The notes beneath the pieces are model-generated. The model worked only from the letters and a program-made list of their open reading frames with translations, ran no database searches and was not told where the DNA came from. From Bacteroidota bacterium (GTDB taxonomy: Bacteria > Bacteroidota > Bacteroidia > Bacteroidales > Prolixibacteraceae): a stretch of 33,587 nucleotides of DNA. Below, piece after piece: positions 26,966 through 33,556 of the stretch; position 1 is the stretch's first letter; every line of letters starts with the position of its first letter. The position numbers and the translations under genes were made by a program. The stretch covers positions 1 through 33,587 of the forward strand of contig JAJRSD010000032.1 of the NCBI GenBank assembly GCA_024278975.1, in the 5' to 3' direction.

Positions 26966-28291
26966 ATGATAAAACAAATTTTATTTGCCATTTCACTTTT
27001 AGTTACCCTTGGTGTTTTTGCATACACAACGCGAAAATTAATTGCACTATTTAAACTCACCAAACCCGCTTTTGCAGTTAAAGATTTTGGACAACGAATT
27101 GCAATTACTTTAAAAGTAGCAGTTGGGCAAACCAAAATTATGCGTCGTCCGGTAATCGGATTTATGCACGCCCTTGTTTGGTGGGGATTTCTCTTAATTA
27201 TTGTGGGAAGCATCGAAATGGTAATCGATGGATTGACAGGAACAGAACGTGTTCTTGGCTTTCTGGGAATTTTTTATGATATCATTTTCGCATCAGGCGA
27301 TATTTTTGCATTTATCATTGCTGTTCTGATTGTTGCTTTTCTGTTCAGGAGAATAGCGATGAATGTTAAACGTTTCGGCGGTGTCGAGATGAAACACAAA
27401 TCGCATGTTGATGCAAACATCGCGCTGTCGATTATTTTATTCCTGATGATTACTCTTTTGGGGATGAATACTTTTTATCTGGTTGATACGAAACTTGCCG
27501 GGCACGAAATTATTGGTGTCTATCCAGTTAGCCAAATAATTGCAGGTTGGTTTAGCGGCGTGTCTGGCGAAACTGCACATTTACTACACGAGATAAACTG
27601 GTGGGGTCATATTCTCGGTATCTTCTTTTTTGCCAATTACTTGCCCTATTCAAAACACTTTCATGTGTTTATGTCTGTTCCAAATGTGTTTCTGAGTAAT
27701 CTGAATCCGTTGGGAAAAATGACCAATATGGAGAGTATCACCAAAGAGGTTAAGTTGATGATGGACCCGGAAGCTGCTTTTGCTGAGCCTCCTGAAGGCG
27801 AAGAAGAAGCCATTGAACGTTTTGGTGTAAAAGATGTGGAAGATGTTACCTGGAAAAATTATATGGACTCGCTGGCATGTACTCAATGTGGTCGTTGTAC
27901 TTCAGTTTGCCCGGCTAATATTACCGGTAAGTTGCTCTCGCCTCGTAAAATTGTAATGAATGTTCGCGAGCGTATGAAAGAGAAGGGACCGGAGATGGTG
28001 AAAAACGGGAAAGAGTGGACAGATAATAAAGCACTGCTCGGCGATTATATTACTGCCGAAGAGTTGTGGGCATGTACAACTTGTAACGCTTGCGCACAGG
28101 AGTGTCCCATAAATATTAATCAACCTGCTATTATTCTCGATCTGCGCCGTTACATTGTAATGGAGGAGTCAGCGGCTCCCGCAGAACTCAATTCTATATT
28201 CTCAAATATTGAGAATAATGGTGCTCCCTGGCAATTTGCGCAAGACGACAGAATGCTTTGGGCTGAGAATTTAGAGATGAATAAGGTGTAG
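26966..28291 (+). CDS. Membrane cytochrome b/4Fe-4S protein, Etf:quinone oxidoreductase type
   Basis: A 441-residue fusion of a NarI-like membrane domain and a soluble ferredoxin domain. Hydrophobic helices lie near residues 4-21, 69-88, 105-127, 152-172 and 213-229. Histidines 69, 205, 208, 215, 231 and 233 are candidates for heme b ligands. Two CxxCxxCxxxCP motifs (Cys305/308/311/315 and Cys370/373/376/380) hold two 4Fe-4S clusters. The layout matches the first half of HdrDE/DUF224-type FeS oxidoreductases that serve as Etf:menaquinone oxidoreductases; the missing CCG half is encoded at 29131. It lies behind etfBA. I infer the electron path EtfAB to FeS to heme to menaquinone. Confidence 0.82.
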   Translation: MIKQILFAISLLVTLGVFAYTTRKLIALFKLTKPAFAVKDFGQRIAITLKVAVGQTKIMRRPVIGFMHALVWWGFLLIIVGSIEMVIDGLTGTERVLGFLGIFYDIIFASGDIFAFIIAVLIVAFLFRRIAMNVKRFGGVEMKHKSHVDANIALSIILFLMITLLGMNTFYLVDTKLAGHEIIGVYPVSQIIAGWFSGVSGETAHLLHEINWWGHILGIFFFANYLPYSKHFHVFMSVPNVFLSNLNPLGKMTNMESITKEVKLMMDPEAAFAEPPEGEEEAIERFGVKDVEDVTWKNYMDSLACTQCGRCTSVCPANITGKLLSPRKIVMNVRERMKEKGPEMVKNGKEWTDNKALLGDYITAEELWACTTCNACAQECPININQPAIILDLRRYIVMEESAAPAELNSIFSNIENNGAPWQFAQDDRMLWAENLEMNKV

Positions 28292-28303
28292 TCAAAAAAG
28301 AAG

Positions 28304-28311
28304 TACTTTTG
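28304..28311 (+). promoter_or_regulatory. Candidate -7 box for the MNT-HEPN pair
   Basis: TACTTTTG fits TAnnTTTG and ends 17 bp before the MNT start. The pair may thus be transcribed on its own as well as through the surrounding operon. No clear -33 box. Confidence 0.45.
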
Positions 28312-28328
28312 CATACAAACAAATCAGG

Positions 28329-28643
28329 ATGAATAATTCGGAGGCAATAAATATTATTAAGAAAACATGTAAACGAGTTTTCCCTAAAAGTCGTATTATG
28401 TTATTTGGTTCACGTGCAAGAAAAGATTATTCAGCAAATAGTGATTTCGATTTTATGATTATTACAAAGACAACTTTGGGTATTAGTGAAAAGAGAAGTT
28501 ACAAAGCCCAGTTAAGAAAAAATCTTGCTTCTAGTAAAATCCCTGCCGATATTCTGATTCAAAGCGAAGAGGAGATTAAATTGAAAAAGGAAATTGTCGG
28601 TCATATTGTTAGAGAAGTGATGAAGGAGGGGGTGATAATATGA
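28329..28643 (+). CDS. Minimal nucleotidyltransferase (MNT), MntA-like
   Basis: A 104-residue protein of the DNA polymerase beta-like minimal nucleotidyltransferase family. The catalytic motif GSRARKDYSANSDFDFM gives Gly27-Ser28 and Asp39/Asp41; Asp74 (ADIL) is a plausible third metal ligand. Family members paired with HEPN proteins act as antitoxins, in some cases by adenylylating the HEPN partner. Its stop overlaps the HEPN start by 4 bp (ATGA). The pair sits between two parts of the predicted Etf:quinone oxidoreductase and looks inserted. Confidence 0.85.
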   Translation: MNNSEAINIIKKTCKRVFPKSRIMLFGSRARKDYSANSDFDFMIITKTTLGISEKRSYKAQLRKNLASSKIPADILIQSEEEIKLKKEIVGHIVREVMKEGVII

Positions 28644-29038
28644 ATCAGGAGACTATTGTTTATTTAAAACAGTGGATACAAAAAGCAAATGAAGATTTGT
28701 TGGTGGTGGATAAACTAACTGAATTTGAAATTATAGCTACCTCCGCTATTTGTTTTCATTGTCAACAAGCTGCTGAGAAATTTTTAAAAGCCTTCTTAAT
28801 TAGTAAAGGAGTTGATATAAGGAAGACACATAATATTGAGTTTTTGCTTGCTGAATGCTCTGAGTTTGGGTCTGGTTTTTCTAAAATAGACCCAAAAAAT
28901 CTTAGTGATTTTGGTGTTGATATTCGTTATCCTGGAGATATATACACCCCGTCAGAAAGGGAGACTTTGGATCATCAAAAAATTGCAATTGAAATAAAAA
29001 AGATAGTTGAAGAAAAACTGTCAGGAATAATTGAATGA
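28640..29038 (+). CDS. HEPN domain protein, HepT-like partner of MNT
   Basis: A 132-residue all-helical HEPN protein. The signature ICFHCQQAAEKFLKAFLISKG (residues 37-57, which I cite only in part as FHCQQAAEKFLKAFL) is typical of the COG2250 type, followed by THNIEFLL and VDIRYPGD. HEPN proteins are often RNases, the toxin half of MNT-HEPN modules. The usual Rx4-6H active-site motif is not obvious here: Arg61 and His64 are too close and Arg95 has no His at the right distance. So RNase activity is uncertain. A GGAGGGGG stretch precedes the ATG. Confidence 0.82.
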   Translation: MNQETIVYLKQWIQKANEDLLVVDKLTEFEIIATSAICFHCQQAAEKFLKAFLISKGVDIRKTHNIEFLLAECSEFGSGFSKIDPKNLSDFGVDIRYPGDIYTPSERETLDHQKIAIEIKKIVEEKLSGIIE

Positions 29039-29130
29039 ATAAGTATTTATAAATAGTTGAATTGGAGAATCGTAGATTGGTCGGAGTTAAATAAACTTCC
29101 GTCTTCCGTTTTCCATCCAAATTCTTAAAT

Positions 29131-29928
29131 ATGACAACACAAATAAAAGTGGAAGTACCGGTAATGGCTGATTTGTTCGCCAAAGGAGAAAACCCGGAAT
29201 ACCTTTTTTGGGTAGGAAGTGCCGGTGCATTCGACGACAGATATAAAAAAGTAACACAGGCTTTTGTAAAAGTACTTACTCATTTGGGAGTTAGTTACGC
29301 GGTTCTCGGTATCGAGGAATCATCGAGTGGCGATGTTGCCCGCCGTGCCGGAAACGAGATGCTTTTTCAAATGCAGGCTTTAATGAATATAGAGATTTTT
29401 GATGGGTACGAAGTGAAAAAAATAATTACCTGCGACCCGCATGTTTTCAATACTTTCAAAAATGAATATCCCGATTATGGAGCAAAATTTGAGGTGATTC
29501 ACCACTCTCAATTCCTTCAAAAGTTTATTGATGAAGGGAAATTGAATATTAATTCTGAAGAGTTAAAAGGTCAGAAAATTACATACCACGATCCATGTTA
29601 TCTGGGGCGTGCCAATGGCGAATACAATGCTCCCCGAAAAGTGTTAGGCGCTATTTCTTCCAGTCTTGTGGAGATGAAACGCAACAAAAGTTTTGCTTTG
29701 TGTTGTGGTGCCGGTGGTGGGCAGATGTTTAAAGAGGCTGAAAAAGGAGATAAAGAGATTTTTATTGAACGCACTGAAGATGTGCTGGAAACTGGTGCCG
29801 ACATTGTTGCAACTGCCTGCCCGTACTGTATGGTAATGATGACAGATGGTCTGAAATATGCCAATAAAAACGAAGAGGTAAAAAATTACGATATTGCCGA
29901 ACTGGTTGCCATGTCGTTAAAATTGTAA
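29131..29928 (+). CDS. CCG-domain Fe-S protein (HdrB/HdrD-like), quinone reductase subunit
   Basis: A 265-residue protein with two tandem CCG-type domains. The second is complete: DPCYLGR (Cys156), CCGAGGGQMF (Cys191-Cys192) and CPYC (Cys230, Cys233), which would hold a noncubane cluster or one 4Fe-4S. The first has the same framework but lost its cysteines: GSAGAFDD (Ser30), ESSSGD (Ser65) and DPHVFNTFKNEYP (Asp102, Val105), where relatives have GCAGAFD, ESCTGD and CPHCFNTLKNEYP. It completes the fusion protein at 26966, from which it is separated by the MNT-HEPN pair. The role as the redox module of an Etf:menaquinone oxidoreductase is inferred from context. Confidence 0.8.
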   Translation: MTTQIKVEVPVMADLFAKGENPEYLFWVGSAGAFDDRYKKVTQAFVKVLTHLGVSYAVLGIEESSSGDVARRAGNEMLFQMQALMNIEIFDGYEVKKIITCDPHVFNTFKNEYPDYGAKFEVIHHSQFLQKFIDEGKLNINSEELKGQKITYHDPCYLGRANGEYNAPRKVLGAISSSLVEMKRNKSFALCCGAGGGQMFKEAEKGDKEIFIERTEDVLETGADIVATACPYCMVMMTDGLKYANKNEEVKNYDIAELVAMSLKL

Positions 29929-29942
29929 GAAAAGAGAATCAA

Positions 29943-29983
29943 AATAGATACATATTTAGCACGAAACTTTTATGTATTCTATT
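29943..29983 (+). repeat. Imperfect inverted repeat before the acyl-CoA dehydrogenase
   Basis: AATAGATACAT (29943-29953) pairs with ATGTATTCTATT (29972-29983), 11 bp with one bulged T, and an 18-nt loop. It lies in the 100-bp gap before the dehydrogenase and could be an operator or an RNA hairpin. No -7 box is evident in this gap. Confidence 0.35.
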
Positions 29984-30028
29984 GCGATAATATGGTTGAA
30001 GAAATAGTAATTAATAAAATAATAAAAA

Positions 30029-31804
30029 ATGGAGAAGTTAGTAAAAGGTGGCGAATTCATGGTGCAAGACCTTGAAGCCAAGGATATCTTTATTCCTGAA
30101 GAGTTTGATGAGGAACAGAAGATGATAGCGGAAACATGTCGCGATTTTTTGGATACAGAAGTGATGCCAAATCTCGACAGAATTGATAAACAAGAAGAAG
30201 GTTTTGTACGTGGATTATTAGATAAAGCAGGTGAACTTGGAATTCTCGGAATTTCTACTCCCGAAGAACTTGAAGGTTTTGGTCAGTCGTTTGTAACATC
30301 GATGCTTGCCAGCGAAGTAATGGGTTCTGCATACTCTTTTGCCGTAACTTATTCGTGCCACACAGGTATTGGTTCAATGCCAATTCTCTATTTTGGTAAC
30401 GAGGAGCAAAAACAAAAATATATCCCAAAATTGTCAACCGGCGAGTGGGCGGGTGCATATTGTTTAACCGAGCCGGGAGCTGGTTCTGATGCAAATTCAG
30501 GAAAAACAAAAGCTACCTTGAGTGAAGATGGGAAACATTATATTCTTAACGGTCAGAAAATGTGGATTACAAACACCGGTTTTGCTGATGTTTTTACCGT
30601 ATTTGCAAAAATTGATAACGACCGTGTTCTGAGTGCTTTTATTGTTGAGCGCAATTTCCCTGGATTGAAATTTAATCCTGAAGAGAAAAAATTGGGTATC
30701 AAAGGTTCTTCAACACGTCAGATTTTCTTCGAAGATTGTAAAGTGCCGGTTGAAAATATGTTATGGGATCGTGGTAAGGGGTTTCGTATTGCACTCGATA
30801 TTCTTCACATGGGACGTATTAAACTGGGTGGTAATGTAATTGGTGCTGCAAAAATGGCAATCGACCAGTCTGTGAATTACTCAAACGAACGTAAGCAGTT
30901 TGGTAAAGAAATTTCAACTTTTGGAGCCATTAAATATAAACTGGCCGAGCAGGCAATTCGTACGTATGCAAACGAGTCGGCAGTTTATCGTGCAAGTCGT
31001 AATGTGGATGAATTTGTTGAGGCAAATATCGATTCAATGAGCAAAGAAAAGGCCATTGTAAAAGCTTTTGAAGAGTACGCCGTTGAAGCTGCAATTCTGA
31101 AAGTTTATGGTTCTGAAATGCTCGATTATGTGGTTGACGAAGGAGTTCAGATTCACGGAGGAATGGGTTATTCTGCCGAAATGCCTATCGAACGCGGTTA
31201 TCGTGATTCACGTATCAACCGTATTTTTGAGGGTACTAACGAAATAAATCGTTTGGTTACAATAGATACACTTAACAAACGTGGTGCTAAAAAAGATTAC
31301 GATTTATATGGACAGGGTGAAGCAATTGTTGCCGGATTATCGAAACTTGAAGGTTGCAGTTGTTGTGTTGAAGGCTACTACGAAAATAAAAAGGAAACGG
31401 TTAGTAATTTTAAATCGGTAGCGAAAATGTTACTTACAGCTGTTTCAAAAACATTCGGTCGTAAAATGATGACCGAACAGGAAATTCTGAATAACATTTC
31501 GAATATTGTAATGCGTATTTATGTTACTGAATCGACATTGTTACGTGTTCAGAAAAAAGATGAAATTCTTGGATTAGATGCTTCGATTAATAAAAACATG
31601 CTCGACGTATTAGTTTACGACTCAGCAGAATATATTCGTAAAGAGGCAAAAGATGCAATTAATTCGTTTGTTGAAAACGATGACGAACGCAAACTGTTTA
31701 TGAAAGGAATTAACCATTATACTTGTGCAAAAGATGTAAATGTAAAAGCTGCACGCCAAAGTATTGCCAACAAAATGATTGAAGAGAATAAATATTGTTT
31801 TTAA
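30029..31804 (+). CDS. Acyl-CoA dehydrogenase, long (VLCAD-like) form
   Basis: A 591-residue flavoenzyme that oxidises an acyl-CoA to the 2-enoyl-CoA and passes electrons to EtfAB. The first signature (AYCLTEPGAGSDANSGKTKA, residues about 149-168), the WITN flavin segment, RKQFGKEI, and the C-terminal GGMGYSAEMPIERGYRDSRI and FEGTNEINRL (with the candidate catalytic Glu) are present. The extra C-terminal ~180 residues are typical of the VLCAD/FadE-like long type. The chosen start gives a slightly extended N-terminus; Met11 (30059) is an alternative. It is the last gene of the electron-transfer group and ends ahead of a bidirectional hairpin. Confidence 0.93.
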   Translation: MEKLVKGGEFMVQDLEAKDIFIPEEFDEEQKMIAETCRDFLDTEVMPNLDRIDKQEEGFVRGLLDKAGELGILGISTPEELEGFGQSFVTSMLASEVMGSAYSFAVTYSCHTGIGSMPILYFGNEEQKQKYIPKLSTGEWAGAYCLTEPGAGSDANSGKTKATLSEDGKHYILNGQKMWITNTGFADVFTVFAKIDNDRVLSAFIVERNFPGLKFNPEEKKLGIKGSSTRQIFFEDCKVPVENMLWDRGKGFRIALDILHMGRIKLGGNVIGAAKMAIDQSVNYSNERKQFGKEISTFGAIKYKLAEQAIRTYANESAVYRASRNVDEFVEANIDSMSKEKAIVKAFEEYAVEAAILKVYGSEMLDYVVDEGVQIHGGMGYSAEMPIERGYRDSRINRIFEGTNEINRLVTIDTLNKRGAKKDYDLYGQGEAIVAGLSKLEGCSCCVEGYYENKKETVSNFKSVAKMLLTAVSKTFGRKMMTEQEILNNISNIVMRIYVTESTLLRVQKKDEILGLDASINKNMLDVLVYDSAEYIRKEAKDAINSFVENDDERKLFMKGINHYTCAKDVNVKAARQSIANKMIEENKYCF

Positions 31805-31847
31805 GAACAACACGGAGTAGTTCGGGCTCAATACTTTAACAATAAAG

Positions 31848-31880
31848 AAAGCCACTTCCAATTGCGGAGTGGCTTTTTTT
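31848..31880. terminator. Intrinsic terminator between convergent genes
   Basis: AAAGCCACT (31848-31856) pairs with AGTGGCTTT (31868-31876), and the T-run reaches 31880. It lies between the acyl-CoA dehydrogenase and the convergent GH43 gene. The plus-strand T-run is strong; on the minus strand TTTCTTTATT follows, so it may also act, less well, in that direction. Confidence 0.85.
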
Positions 31881-31897
31881 ATTGTTATATGCGAAAT

Positions 31898-33220
31898 CTA
31901 TTTCTTAAACTGAAACCAGTCTAACTCAAAAAGGTCCTCATCTTTTCCATGAAATGATAACCAAACAGCATGAATATTATCTGTTTTTTCAATTTTGCCC
32001 GAAACTATTTCCCAGATATTTTTTTCGCTTGCAGGAATATTTATCCATCCGATTTGTTTTCCCCATGGCTGATTTAAATGAATGGAGACAGCACCTCCGT
32101 TTTTTAATGATTTTACGTTGAGTTCAATCTTTTCGACACCATCTTTAAAATCGATATATTTATATGCTGCTTTATCTGAATTTTTAATTCCTCCCAACTC
32201 CTCATTTCCTGGCTCGAACAGTTGAATTCTGGTGTTCCCGAAAAGCAAGCAAGCGCGTTCTGCCTCAATTTTACCAAAAGCATTTAATGCCGGCCCAGCT
32301 CCCTGCGAAGTCATTTCTGCTTCGATAATTGTACCATCATCATTAAAAAATATGGGTTCAACACATGCCTTTCGCATCATTTGACTATTGTGTGTCGAGC
32401 GATGATAAAATACATACCACTGACCGTTAAACTCTGCAATCGACCCATGATTATTCCACGTATCTGGGTCGCAGTGTGCATTATCGACAATTACACCACC
32501 ATATTTAAATGGGCCCAATGGCGAATCACTCATTGCATAACCAATAGAAGTTGGGCGATTTGCACGACTAATATCGGCATAAACAAAATAATAAATACCG
32601 TTTCGTTTGGTCATAAAACCACCTTCGTGGAAAAAATGTTCTTTTTCGGTAACTAAATTTGTAATGATGGTTGAGGTGTCAATTTCTGTCATGTTGGGTT
32701 TTAGTTTTGCAATTTTCGCTTCAAACTGCCCCCACATATAATATATTTCACCATCATCGTCAATAAAAACAGATGGGTCGATCTCCTCAATTCCGGTAAG
32801 TTGCATTTTTTTTCCGTTTACAAACGGGCCGGTTGGCGATTTGCTGGTTGCAACTCCCTCTGCAGCAGTATTGTCGGGTTGACAATAATACATGTAATAT
32901 GTACCATCTTTAAACATACAATCGGGGGCAAAAAGTAATTTATCAGAATAAGAAATCTGGTCGTTTTCTCCTTTCGATGAAAATACATTTTCGGTGATTT
33001 CCCAATTTATCATGTCGGAGGTTGACATAATATGATGCCGGTACGAGCAGTAGTAATCTGCACTCTCATCAACCGAGACGTAAAGATAAAGTTTGCCATC
33101 GTTCCAAACGTGCGCCGACGGATCGGCAATATACATTCCGGCTGGTATTATTGGATTTTGTGAAAAACAAAAAGTTGAGAGAATTAAAAAGGGAATGAGT
33201 AAAAGTAATATTTTTTTCAT
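31898..33220 (-). CDS. Secreted glycoside hydrolase family 43 with C-terminal CBM6-like domain
   Basis: A 440-residue secreted enzyme of the GH43 five-bladed propeller type (arabinofuranosidase/xylosidase). A signal peptide (residues 1-20) precedes QNPIIPAG. The three catalytic carboxylates are readable: Asp33 in ADPSAHVW (base), Asp148 in IDPSVFID (pKa modulator) and Glu199 in FFHEGGFM (acid). HGS (258-260) and the FYHRST strand are also typical. From about residue 315 the chain changes to a beta-sandwich (FGKIEAERACL, then GGAVSIHLNQPWGKQIGW) that looks like a CBM6. No SusCD or regulator genes are nearby, so it is not visibly part of a polysaccharide locus. The specificity is not decidable. 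Confidence 0.85.
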   Translation of the reverse strand: MKKILLLLIPFLILSTFCFSQNPIIPAGMYIADPSAHVWNDGKLYLYVSVDESADYYCSYRHHIMSTSDMINWEITENVFSSKGENDQISYSDKLLFAPDCMFKDGTYYMYYCQPDNTAAEGVATSKSPTGPFVNGKKMQLTGIEEIDPSVFIDDDGEIYYMWGQFEAKIAKLKPNMTEIDTSTIITNLVTEKEHFFHEGGFMTKRNGIYYFVYADISRANRPTSIGYAMSDSPLGPFKYGGVIVDNAHCDPDTWNNHGSIAEFNGQWYVFYHRSTHNSQMMRKACVEPIFFNDDGTIIEAEMTSQGAGPALNAFGKIEAERACLLFGNTRIQLFEPGNEELGGIKNSDKAAYKYIDFKDGVEKIELNVKSLKNGGAVSIHLNQPWGKQIGWINIPASEKNIWEIVSGKIEKTDNIHAVWLSFHGKDEDLFELDWFQFKK

Positions 33221-33296
33221 CCTAAAAATTGATTAATAAATTTTACCCCGGTAACACTCGTTTTAAGGTTTTCGAAGTTTAGTTTTAGAAAATATG

Positions 33297-33371
33297 TGGG
33301 ACATACTGGATTCGAACCAGTGACTTCTACCCTGTCAAGGTAACACTCTAAACCAACTGAGTTAATGTCCC
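33297..33371 (-). tRNA. tRNA-Val(GAC)
   Basis: Read on the minus strand it starts GGGACATTAACTCAGTTGG and ends ATGTCCC plus discriminator A. All arms form: acceptor GGGACAT/ATGTCCC, D-stem ACTC/GAGT, anticodon stem TTACC/GGTAG with loop TTGACAG (anticodon GAC; plus-strand 33334-33336), and T-stem ACTGG/CCAGT with loop TTCGAAT. It is 75 nt without CCA. A -7 box lies 7 bp upstream. It is the intact source copy for the truncated repeats to its right. Confidence 0.93.
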
Positions 33372-33378
33372 AAAATGT

Positions 33379-33386
33379 CAAATATA
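33379..33386 (-). promoter_or_regulatory. -7 box of tRNA-Val
   Basis: On the minus strand this is TATATTTG, a full TAnnTTTG match, 7 bp before the tRNA 5' end. Identical copies occur at 33472-33479 and 33564-33571 in front of the two truncated tRNA copies. Confidence 0.65.
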
Positions 33387-33403
33387 AATAATTGTAAAAA
33401 AAA

Positions 33404-33464
33404 CCTGCGACTTCAACCCTGTCATCCGTCGGTTGACGGACTAAACCAACTGAGTTAATGTCCC
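33404..33464 (-). pseudogene. Truncated tRNA-Val copy 1 with inserted hairpin
   Basis: It keeps the tRNA 5' end, D-arm and anticodon triplet region and stops at the T-stem (minus-strand ...GTCGCAGG), lacking the T-loop and 3' acceptor. Ten nt of the tRNA (plus 33338-33347) are replaced by TCCGTCGGTTGACGGA (33425-33440), a 6-bp perfect stem with a GGTT loop, so the anticodon stem cannot form. It cannot be a functional tRNA. Confidence 0.85.
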
Positions 33465-33495
33465 AAAATGTCAAATATAAATAATTGTAAAAAAA

Positions 33496-33556
33496 CCAGC
33501 GACTTCCACCCTGTCATCCGTCGGCTGACGGACTAAACCAACTGAGTTAATGTCCC
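33496..33556 (-). pseudogene. Truncated tRNA-Val copy 2 with inserted hairpin
   Basis: Same build and length as copy 1. The substitute hairpin is TCCGTCGGCTGACGGA (33517-33532), which differs from copy 1 only in the loop. The junction with the next leader is CCAG followed by A residues on the plus strand, closer to the parent tRNA (CCAG) than copy 1 (CCTG). Confidence 0.85.

Noticed and set aside
26788-27054. 88-codon plus-strand frame between etfA and the FeS gene
   Set aside because: It crosses the palindromic element and overlaps the true start of the FeS gene in another frame; composition is not protein-like.
33217-33474. 85-codon minus-strand reading frame across the tRNA-Val array
   Set aside because: It translates the tRNA and its repeats (the peptide repeats the same segment), so it is a by-product of the RNA gene array.
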